Shown here in pieces: positions 31,634 through 40,925 of a stretch of 40,925 nucleotides of DNA. The position numbers and the translations under genes were made by a program. Numbering within the stretch: the stretch's first letter is position 1; each line of letters opens with the position of its first letter. The notes beneath the pieces were generated by a model, which made no database searches, was not told the origin of the DNA, and saw only the letters and a program-made list of their open reading frames with translations. Source of the DNA: Streptomyces inhibens (GTDB lineage: Bacteria; Actinomycetota; Actinomycetes; Streptomycetales; Streptomycetaceae). The DNA is taken from NCBI RefSeq assembly GCF_003389455.1, contig NZ_QUAC01000005.1, positions 1 to 40,925 on the forward strand, read 5' to 3'.

Positions 31634-31816
31634 TCAGCGCGCGGAGGCGGCGTACGAGAGGAAGTCGGCCCAGGCTGCCGGCTGGACGTGGAGCTGGGGG
31701 CCGAGGGGGTTCTTGGAGTCGCGGATGTGGATGGTGGAGGGGGTGGCGGCGACCTCGATGCAGTCGTCAGCTTCGTTGCTGTCGCTGTAGCTGCTCTTGA
31801 TCCACACCAGTGTCAT
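31634..31816 (-). CDS. DUF397 protein
   Basis: This 60-residue protein carries the typical DUF397 signature: WIKSSYSDSNEADDCIEVA, IHIRDSKNPLGPQL and AWADFLSYA. DUF397 proteins are the small partners of XRE/DUF5753 regulators in Streptomyces. Its ATG overlaps the stop of the XRE gene (ATGA at 31813-31816), so the pair is translationally coupled. Confidence 0.92.
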   Translation of the reverse strand: MTLVWIKSSYSDSNEADDCIEVAATPSTIHIRDSKNPLGPQLHVQPAAWADFLSYAASAR

Positions 31817-32661
31817 GTCTCTCCCCGCAGTTTCTCGATGAAGGCCAGTGACTCCCGTGGCGTGAGAGCCTGCGCCCGGATAATTCCATACCGCAGCTCA
31901 AGGATCCGGATCTCCTTCGGATCAGAGACTGCTCGGCTGCCGAACTGGCCCTGGGAATGGCCCACTACGGAGCCGTCCCCAAACTTCAGCAGTTGGATCC
32001 GGCCGCCCATCCCGGCATGGTCCTCGCGGTCTGTCGGCATGACCTGGATCTCGACATTCCGCAACTGGCCCACTTCCAACAGGTGTTCGAGCTGTCGGCG
32101 CAGGACCATTCTGCCTCCGATGGGGCGGCGTAGGGTGACCTCTTCCTGGACAAACATGAGAGCTGGAGCGGGCGATCGGTCGAAGATCGTCTGTCGAGCC
32201 ATACGTGCGGCTACGAGCCGTTCCGCTTTGTCTTGCGAGTAGGCAGGCCGCCGCATCTCGAACAGTGCCCGTGTGTACTCCCCCGTCTGCAACAGCCCGT
32301 GCAGGTTGTGACTGCCGTACGCGCCGAGTTCGACCGCCTCGGCCTCCCACCTGGTCAGGTCCCGGACCTTCTTCGGGTACCGGGCCTGCTCTACGTCCTC
32401 CTTCATCGCGGCGATCTTTCCACCCGCGCCCAAGACCTCGTCGGCCTTGTCGAGGAACTCTGGGCGTGGAATGCGCGCGCCTCGCTCGATCTTGTAGATC
32501 AGGTTCTCCCCGTACCCCATCTGCGCCCCGAACTCGGCCGGGCGCAGCCCGGCAGCCTCTCGCCATACCTTGAGCTGGCGCCCGACCGCCTCGACGCCGG
32601 CCTGTGACTCGTCATCCGGATCGAGGCCCCAAGCCGCCTCATCTGCGTCGTCAACGTTCAT
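31813..32661 (-). CDS. XRE-family regulator with DUF5753 domain
   Basis: This 282-residue protein starts at ATG 32661 (AAGGTGGAAG upstream; a longer frame starts at 32682). A helix-turn-helix domain lies at about 25-85 (LKVWREAAGLRPAEFGAQMGYGENLIYKIERG). A DUF5753 ligand/interaction domain occupies the rest (LTRWEAEAVELGAYGSHNLH, LLQTGEYTRALFEMRRP, QLEHLLEVGQLRNVEIQVMP). With the coupled DUF397 gene and the divergent HATPase gene at 32774 it forms the common Streptomyces abaA/BldB-like regulatory trio. The short divergent intergenic region (32662-32773) must hold both promoters. Confidence 0.92.
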   Translation of the reverse strand: MNVDDADEAAWGLDPDDESQAGVEAVGRQLKVWREAAGLRPAEFGAQMGYGENLIYKIERGARIPRPEFLDKADEVLGAGGKIAAMKEDVEQARYPKKVRDLTRWEAEAVELGAYGSHNLHGLLQTGEYTRALFEMRRPAYSQDKAERLVAARMARQTIFDRSPAPALMFVQEEVTLRRPIGGRMVLRRQLEHLLEVGQLRNVEIQVMPTDREDHAGMGGRIQLLKFGDGSVVGHSQGQFGSRAVSDPKEIRILELRYGIIRAQALTPRESLAFIEKLRGET

Positions 32662-32773
32662 CCGCTTCCACCTTCTGGACAACGGTGCTGTCCCGTGAGT
32701 ATGCGAAGGACGTCACCGTGCGTACCTGGGTCATTACTGTTCAGCGTAAGCACGCGCGACCACGCTGAGTGAC

Positions 32774-33184
32774 ATGAATCAGCAAATTGCCGAGCATCAG
32801 CTCCAGTTCCGCATCCAGCTGTCCGCCACTCGCCGAGGGGCCCGGCTCGCGCGGCTTCTCGCGACCGAGCAACTCCGCTCCTGGGGGCTGCCGTTCGAGA
32901 GTCCGGCTCAGGTCATTTCCGAGCTGGCCGCGAATGCCACCTCGCACGGCCGCGTACGGGGGCGGGACTTCCGGCTCGTCCTCACCTCTGACGCGGACAC
33001 GCTCCGTATCGAGGTGACGGATGCGCGCGGTGACCGGATCCCGGTCCTACAGGAGCCGGGGGCGCGGGAGTCCGGCTACGGACTGATCCTGGTCGCCTCG
33101 CTTGCCGACCGCTGGGGGACGCGGCGGGGACCCTTCCCCTGCAAGACGGTGTGGGCGGAATTCGACCTGCCGATGTGGAACTGA
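32774..33184 (+). CDS. HATPase_c protein of the XRE/DUF397 trio
   Basis: This 136-residue protein starts at ATG 32774. GHKL ATPase motifs: N-box QVISELAANATSHG, VTDARGDRIP, and ESGYGLILVASLADRWG, ending KTVWAEFDLP. It is a stand-alone anti-sigma/serine-kinase type ATPase (RsbW-like), divergent from the XRE regulator. Target unknown. Confidence 0.9.
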   Translation: MNQQIAEHQLQFRIQLSATRRGARLARLLATEQLRSWGLPFESPAQVISELAANATSHGRVRGRDFRLVLTSDADTLRIEVTDARGDRIPVLQEPGARESGYGLILVASLADRWGTRRGPFPCKTVWAEFDLPMWN

Positions 33185-33479
33185 AGGCCGTCAACCGGAG
33201 GCCGGAGAACCGGGCTTCGGTGGTCTGCGCGTCGGTGGCCCCGGCGCTAAAAGACCAAATAACCCCAGGTGCAAAGAACCAACCCACCCAACCCAACCGG
33301 CGCCGAACACTCGCCTCACTCACTCGGGTGATCCACGGCCGGAAGGCTCGCCTCCGCGCTCCTCGCCGATGCACTCTCGGTAACAACAACCCCAAAACCA
33401 CCGCAAACATGCGACGGCCCCCGGCCGGGACTGGCATCCCGATCGAGGGCCTGACCAACTAGGAAGAGAACGCTTCCTG
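33185..33479. promoter_or_regulatory. Structured leader with a 17-codon upstream ORF
   Basis: The right half contains an ORF from ATG 33409 to TAG 33462 encoding MRRPPAGTGIPIEGLTN. Over the same stretch are a hairpin (GGCCC 33416-33420 with GGGCC 33447-33451, inner CGGG/CCCG) and a second dyad AGGAAG-AGAACG-CTTCCT (33461-33478) that could hide the ribosome-binding site of the gene at 33480. This looks like an attenuator-type leader. The left half (33185-33400), lower in GC with AACCAACCC runs, holds nothing I recognise. Confidence 0.45.
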
Positions 33480-34619
33480 ATGGCTTCGAAGCAGCTTAAC
33501 GCTCCTGCGCCCGCCCCGTACGTCGTTCGCCGGTCCTCTGCCGGTGGTCCTGCCGGCGTGCACAAGGTCACCGAACATCAGCAGCCGGGCTACACGATCA
33601 TCGGCAACCACCTCGCCCAGCACCGAGCGCTGTCGGGCCTCGCGATCGGGTTCGCGGTCCACATCCAGTCGCTGCCCGAGGGCGCGCCCGTCGACATCCG
33701 TACGCTCGCCAAGAGGTTCCCCGAGGGACGCGACCGGATCGCCTCCGCCTTAAGGGAGTTGGAGGCGTACGGCTACCTCCAACGGGTCCGGAAGCGCACC
33801 GATGACGGGCGGCTCGTCACGATCACGATCTCGTACAACGACCCGGAGGCCACCCGCGCCCGCCGCGCCCGCGAGTCCGCCGAGCAGGCCGAGGAGATCG
33901 AGAAGTCCGAGGAGATCGAGAAGTCCGAGCAGGCCGAGGAGACCGAGAAGTCCGAGCAGGCCGAGCAGGCCGAGCAGGCCGAGGAGACCGAGGAGACCGA
34001 GCAGACCGAGAAGTCCGAGCAGACCGAGCAGACCGAGCACCGTACGGCAGCCGATCCGCTTCCGGCCCTCGCGCCCCTGCCGACCCTCCCGGCCCCTGCG
34101 GATCCCGCCCCAACGGCCCCCGCCAAGCCCGCATCAGCTTCTGCGGAAGCCCCAGAAGCCCCAGCTGCCCCGGAAGCGCCCACAGCCCCAGCAGCCCCCG
34201 CCGCACGCCCCCCGCTGCCCCACCCCCACACCCGCGAACACCACACCAAGGCCTCCTCCCTCCTCGCCAACCTGCGCCGCGAGGACCCTCGCCTGTTGCT
34301 CTCCGTACGGGACATCGACCGCCTGGCCCCGGCCGTCGCCGCGTGGCTGGAACGCGGCGCGCCCCCGGACTCCGTACGCACCGCCCTGGCCACCCGCCTG
34401 CCGCCCACCCTCCGCCACCCGGCGGCCCTGCTCGCCCACCGCCTCACCGCGCTGCTGCCACCACCCCTCCCGGCCGAAGCCCCGCCCGCCGCGCGCACGG
34501 TCCCGCGCCCTCACCCGCTCCAGACCTGCGACGGCTGCGACCGCGCCTTCCGCGCCCCGGAACCAGGCCGCTGCCGCGACTGCCGCGCCCCGGCCACCAC
34601 CCAACAGAAGGCCGCATAG
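33480..34619 (+). CDS. Winged-helix protein with Glu-rich linker and C-terminal zinc-ribbon
   Basis: This 379-residue protein starts at ATG 33480. Residues about 30-125 form a winged-helix domain (YTIIGNHLAQHRALSGLAIGF, VDIRTLAKRFPEGRDRIASALRELEAYGYL, wing RKRTDDGRLVTITISYN), like replication-initiator or DnaD-type and accessory HTH proteins in Streptomyces. Residues 135-190 are a Glu-rich run of E-x-(A/T/S) triplets. Residues 190-260 are an Ala/Pro linker, then a helical segment LLLSVRDIDRLAPAVAAWLERG. The C-terminus has a zinc-ribbon, CDGCDRAFRAPEPGRCRDC. It is probably a DNA-binding protein; its target is unknown. A structured leader lies upstream. Confidence 0.75.
   Translation: MASKQLNAPAPAPYVVRRSSAGGPAGVHKVTEHQQPGYTIIGNHLAQHRALSGLAIGFAVHIQSLPEGAPVDIRTLAKRFPEGRDRIASALRELEAYGYLQRVRKRTDDGRLVTITISYNDPEATRARRARESAEQAEEIEKSEEIEKSEQAEETEKSEQAEQAEQAEETEETEQTEKSEQTEQTEHRTAADPLPALAPLPTLPAPADPAPTAPAKPASASAEAPEAPAAPEAPTAPAAPAARPPLPHPHTREHHTKASSLLANLRREDPRLLLSVRDIDRLAPAVAAWLERGAPPDSVRTALATRLPPTLRHPAALLAHRLTALLPPPLPAEAPPAARTVPRPHPLQTCDGCDRAFRAPEPGRCRDCRAPATTQQKAA
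33880..34040 (+). repeat. 9-bp-based Glu-rich coding repeat
   Basis: Degenerate tandem units of GAG-(CAG/ACC/ATC/AAG)-(GCC/TCC)-type triplets encode EQAEETEKSEQAEQ-like sequence in the winged-helix protein. It probably forms a long charged helix or disordered linker and is prone to slippage. Confidence 0.8.
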
Positions 34620-34683
34620 CATGAAGCTGAGAACTCCGACTGGTCGCCGGCAGCGATGCCGACAGAGACGAGGAGCGTGCGCC

Positions 34684-35295
34684 ATGACCATCGCCCCGGA
34701 TGACGCCCGGCGTGACGCCCTGCTGTACCGGACCATGCGGGAGTTCGTTCAGTCCATGGACGACACCCTTCCAGGCAAGTTCGAGATCACGAAGGAAGGG
34801 ATTGTTCACGACATGATGGCGCCCGTCGGACCCCACGAGCTGACCACGCTGCGTGTCCGGAAACGCCTTGAGAAGGTGATGCCGGAAGACCTGGTGGCCC
34901 ACACGGGTACTCCCGACGTGGAGGACCAGTCCGAGGGCATCATGCGTCACCCCGACGTGATGGTGATCGCCGAGGCGGACATGGAGGTCGAGGGGTCTTT
35001 CGATCCGCGTACGCTCGTCGCCGCCATCGAAATCGTGTCCCGGTCCAATCCGGACAACGACTGGGTGAGCAAGATGCGTGACTACCCCCTCCTGGGCATT
35101 CCCGTGTACGCGATCTTCGATCCCCGTACGGGCTCGGGCGCGGTGCTCACCGACATCCACCCGACCCCGGCCGGCCCCCGCTATGCGACCCGGAAGGAAT
35201 TCGTCTACGGCGAAGACGTCACGATCGGCGAGTGGACGATCACGACCGAGAATCTGCCGCGTTACACCAAGTCCCCTGATGCCGCCGAGGATTGA
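34684..35295 (+). CDS. Uma2-family (DUF820) restriction-endonuclease-fold protein
   Basis: This 203-residue protein starts at ATG 34684 with GAGGAG upstream; the frame is open further 5' (including ATG 34621) but that part overlaps the zinc-ribbon gene in another frame or lacks family sequence. Uma2 features: FEITKEGIVHDMMAPVGPHE near the start, HPDVMVI, LVAAIEIVSRSNPDNDWVSKMRDYPLLGIPVYAIFD with the PD-(D/E)xK-type Asp/Glu, and the strand VTIGEWTI. The family is abundant in cyanobacteria and actinobacteria; true nuclease activity is unproven. Confidence 0.88.
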   Translation: MTIAPDDARRDALLYRTMREFVQSMDDTLPGKFEITKEGIVHDMMAPVGPHELTTLRVRKRLEKVMPEDLVAHTGTPDVEDQSEGIMRHPDVMVIAEADMEVEGSFDPRTLVAAIEIVSRSNPDNDWVSKMRDYPLLGIPVYAIFDPRTGSGAVLTDIHPTPAGPRYATRKEFVYGEDVTIGEWTITTENLPRYTKSPDAAED

Positions 35296-35320
35296 CGGGT
35301 TCCGGCGGCTGCGTAGTGGC

Positions 35321-35326
35321 TAGAAT
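35321..35326 (+). promoter_or_regulatory. Candidate -10 box (TAGAAT)
   Basis: TAGAAT lies 25 bp after the Uma2 stop and about 88 bp before the membrane-protein start. TTGACG at 35292 is too far (23 bp) for a good -35. Confidence 0.3.
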
Positions 35327-35413
35327 CACCCCTGGTATGCGGTGGCGTGTCCGGGCAATGCCTCAGTTGCGGCCGTTGCGTCAGTTGTGTCGGTGAGACA
35401 CCGGGGGGCGTAG

Positions 35414-36079
35414 TTGAACAACCCGATCCCTATACCCATGGATCTGGCGCTGCCACCGGTGCGCAGGAACAAAAGACTGCGACGGCTGTGGCGCTCCAGA
35501 AAGGCGCTGGCCGGTCTGACGCAGTGGATCATCGACGCGGGCCTTCCGTTCGCCGCAGTCATCATCCTGCTGTACGTCTTCGCCGTCCGCTCTGCGAGCC
35601 CGAGTGCGGTGTACAGGACGTTCACCCTGATCGATGCGCCGCAGCACACTCTGCTGTGGCTGGCTTCGGTCATCGGCTGGCTGGCCGTGCCGGCGGTCAT
35701 CGGTGGTGTGGCCGGTCATGTGATCGCCACCCGTATCCAGAGCGTGAAGGCCATCTCGTCCAGCACGTTGTTCCAGCGGCGCGGCTGGGGGGACAGGCTC
35801 AGGCCGCCCTCCCGGATCGACTACCTCGGGGCGTACTTCCACGGGATGCTGGCCGAGCAGGACTTTGTGGACGCCTTTGTGCGGATCGCCCATCGCAATG
35901 ACTGGGTCAAGGCACAGGATCACTGGGAAGTCATCATCAGAGACATGATGAGCACTCAGGAATTCTCCAAGCTCGACCGGCATGAGTGCTTGCGCCAGGC
36001 ACAGGACTCGACGCGCATCCATATGCGCCCGGCGGCCCTGGTCGGTCTCTGTGTGGTCTGCGTTGCCCGGAAGCCGTGA
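35414..36079 (+). CDS. DUF6313-like membrane protein
   Basis: This 221-residue protein is read from TTG 35414 with GGGGGG upstream; a TAG directly precedes the TTG, so only this or the ATG at 35438 can be the start. After a basic start (RRNKRLRRLWRSRKALAGL) come two membrane helices: about 37-58 (AGLPFAAVIILLYVFAV) and about 76-105 (LLWLASVIGWLAVPAVIGGVAG). A soluble C-terminal part includes DYLGAYFHGMLAEQDFVDAFVRIAHRNDWVKAQDHWE. It matches Streptomyces DUF6313 proteins as I recall them. Function unknown. The gene at 36119 follows in the same direction and is probably co-transcribed. Confidence 0.7.
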   Translation: MNNPIPIPMDLALPPVRRNKRLRRLWRSRKALAGLTQWIIDAGLPFAAVIILLYVFAVRSASPSAVYRTFTLIDAPQHTLLWLASVIGWLAVPAVIGGVAGHVIATRIQSVKAISSSTLFQRRGWGDRLRPPSRIDYLGAYFHGMLAEQDFVDAFVRIAHRNDWVKAQDHWEVIIRDMMSTQEFSKLDRHECLRQAQDSTRIHMRPAALVGLCVVCVARKP

Positions 36080-36118
36080 GGCGGCTAAAGCCGCGAAGAG
36101 CGTGAGGGAGAGCGCCTG

Positions 36119-36484
36119 ATGCAAGCCGAGAGCGCAGTGGAGATTGTCCGGGCCTCACTCGCCCTGGCGTTCCCCACCGCCACCGACGAGGGCCTGACCA
36201 GGGCTGCGGAGTGTGTGCTGCGCTGGGGGTCCGAAGGGGTGGGGGTCCAGTTGGAGCCGGACCTGGCGGAGCGGATGCTGTCCGATCTGATGAGGATCGC
36301 GCGTCAGAACGGGGAGGAGTTCGAGGGAGCTCGGGCGCCGCGCTCCGAACTCACCACCGTTCGGCCGGCGGCGAGCCGCGCCTGGAGCCGTACGGCCGAG
36401 ACCGAGGACCGCCTGCCGTACATTCCCCGACCGCCCGAGCGTCCTGGGCGCGGCCGGTTCCGGCGGGGGTTCGGGCGCGGGTAG
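36119..36484 (+). CDS. Hypothetical protein downstream of the DUF6313-like gene
   Basis: This 121-residue protein starts at ATG 36119 with GGGAG upstream, 39 bp after the membrane-protein stop. The first 70 residues are helical (VEIVRASLALAFPTATDEGL, AERMLSDLMRIARQNGEEF); the tail is Arg/Pro/Gly-rich (RPPERPGRGRFRRGFGRG), possibly membrane- or nucleic-acid-binding. Not recognised. Confidence 0.65.
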   Translation: MQAESAVEIVRASLALAFPTATDEGLTRAAECVLRWGSEGVGVQLEPDLAERMLSDLMRIARQNGEEFEGARAPRSELTTVRPAASRAWSRTAETEDRLPYIPRPPERPGRGRFRRGFGRG

Positions 36485-36511
36485 CAGCGGGCGGCGCCGC
36501 CGTCGGCCGTC

Positions 36512-37317
36512 CTACCTCCCCCCGCTCACCAGCAGCCGTCCCACCGCCTGTTCCAGTTCGGCGATGCGGTCGGCGAGGGCCTTTTGGTCGGAGCCCTTGG
36601 ATTCGCGGAGGAGGAGTTCGACCTCGGCCAGTTGGCCGGCGACCTCTGCCAGACGGGAGGCGTCGCCGGCCTCGGGGAGGGGCGCATGCGGGGATGTTGG
36701 GGGTTCGGCGGGCTTGTGGTCGTCCGTGGGCTCCGGGTGTACGGGGGGTTGTCCGGGCGGCGTCTCCTCGGGGGTGTGAGACCTCTGGGTTGGCTGGGAG
36801 CCAGGGGTTGGGTGGGAGCCCTGGGTGGCCTGGGGTTCGTGGGGGGCCGGTGTCTCGCCGCCGGGGCGGTTCTCCGCTGTCAGGAGGCGCTTCAACTGGT
36901 CGGCCTGGGCGGCCAGTTGGCGGTTCTTGCGGTGGAGGTCGAGGAAGACGTTGACCTTGGTGCGCAGGAGCCAGGGGTCGAAGGGCTTGATGAGGAAGTC
37001 GGCGGCGCCGACCGTGTAGCCGCGGTAGGCGTAATTGGGGTCCACGGATGCGCCGGTGAGGAGAATGATCGGGACGTCTTTCGTCTGGTCCAGGCCCTTG
37101 ATGTTGGCGGCGGTCTCGAAGCCGTTCATACCGGGCATCAGGACGTCGATGAGGACCACGGCGAATTCCTCGCGGAGCATCGCTTTGAGGGCCTCTTCGC
37201 CGGAACGCGCGCGGACGACTTTCTGGGTGAGGGAGCCCAGGACCGCCTCCAGCGCGACAAGGTTCTCCTCCATGTCGTCGACGATGAGGATGCTGGACGA
37301 GGTGTCGGGTGTCGTCG

Positions 37318-37321
<4 letters not shown>
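36512..37321 (-). CDS. Stand-alone response regulator with C-terminal coiled-coil
   Basis: This 269-residue protein starts at ATG 37321-37319, overlapping the kinase stop (ATGA). The receiver domain (about 10-130) has ILIVDDMEENLVALE (acidic pair), phospho-acceptor Asp in VVLIDVLMPGMNG, VPIILLTGA (Thr switch) and FLIKPFDP (Lys). A helix of HRKNRQLAAQADQLKRLL follows, then a Pro/Glu/Thr-rich disordered linker (about 155-225) and a final helical coiled-coil (LAEVAGQLAEVELLLRES...ALADRIAELEQAV). There is no DNA-binding output domain. It should receive phosphate from the coupled hybrid kinase. Confidence 0.9.

Positions 37322-40925
<3,604 letters not shown>

Overview
The window is very GC-rich, uses GTG starts often, and carries a gene set typical of a Streptomyces chromosome: XRE/DUF397/HATPase regulatory trios, a DUF5926 SEC-C protein, PP2C-type RsbU-like and RsbW-like partner-switching proteins, a multi-HAMP hybrid kinase, and Uma2 and DUF6313 families. 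I therefore read it as Streptomyces or a close relative. Species cannot be fixed from sequence reading alone.

Layout. 1-3.4 kb: the end of an ABC exporter, a decayed OmpR-type response regulator, a TetR regulator with a perfect inverted repeat upstream, and an SDR/epimerase. 3.5-9.3 kb: aminopeptidase P, a GAF/PP2C phosphatase carrying a short palindromic insertion, a low-GC stretch, a degenerate primase/polymerase-like protein with a second short palindromic insertion, and a secreted protein with a strong terminator. 9.5-17.2 kb (core-like): DUF5926 protein, anti-sigma-type ATPase, glycerophosphodiester phosphodiesterase, HtrA/DegP-like protease, tRNA-Ser(UGA), a small Tudor/SH3-like protein, a LysM protein, a GNAT acetyltransferase and a methyltransferase.

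17.3-24.4 kb: the most unusual locus. A 1888-residue protein fuses a trypsin-like protease, a P-loop (STAND-like) NTPase and about 29-30 copies of a 38-residue helical repeat. Just upstream is a 99-residue Trypco2 (trypsin-co-occurring) protein, and beyond that a PrimPol-type primase/polymerase with a LexA-like box at its start. Protease-NTPase-repeat proteins with Trypco partners are known as predicted biological-conflict (immunity-like) systems. Parts of this repeat array are identical or nearly identical DNA with a 228-bp period, which suggests recent repeat-number change.

24.8-30.3 kb: a small Asn/Gly-rich secreted protein, then a five-gene translationally coupled operon (acyl-CoA dehydrogenase, MaoC-DUF35 fusion, second acyl-CoA dehydrogenase, MaoC hydratase, Ltp2-like thiolase-fold protein). 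It matches the chsE/chsH/ltp2 part of the mycobacterial igr operon for removing the last three side-chain carbons of steroids, but no steroid-ring or cyp125 genes are visible. A perfect palindrome with 18-bp arms precedes it. 30.5-36.5 kb: a SigE-family sigma factor, XRE-DUF397 pair with a divergent HATPase gene, a Glu-rich winged-helix/zinc-ribbon protein behind a structured leader, a Uma2 protein, a DUF6313-like membrane protein and a small protein. 36.5 kb to the end: a response regulator translationally coupled to a very large hybrid histidine kinase with at least six HAMP domains, cut by the right edge.

Several genes (2380, 14740, 15207, 30515) have a -10-like hexamer 7-9 nt before the start codon and look leaderless; two of these share an identical 15-bp promoter block.
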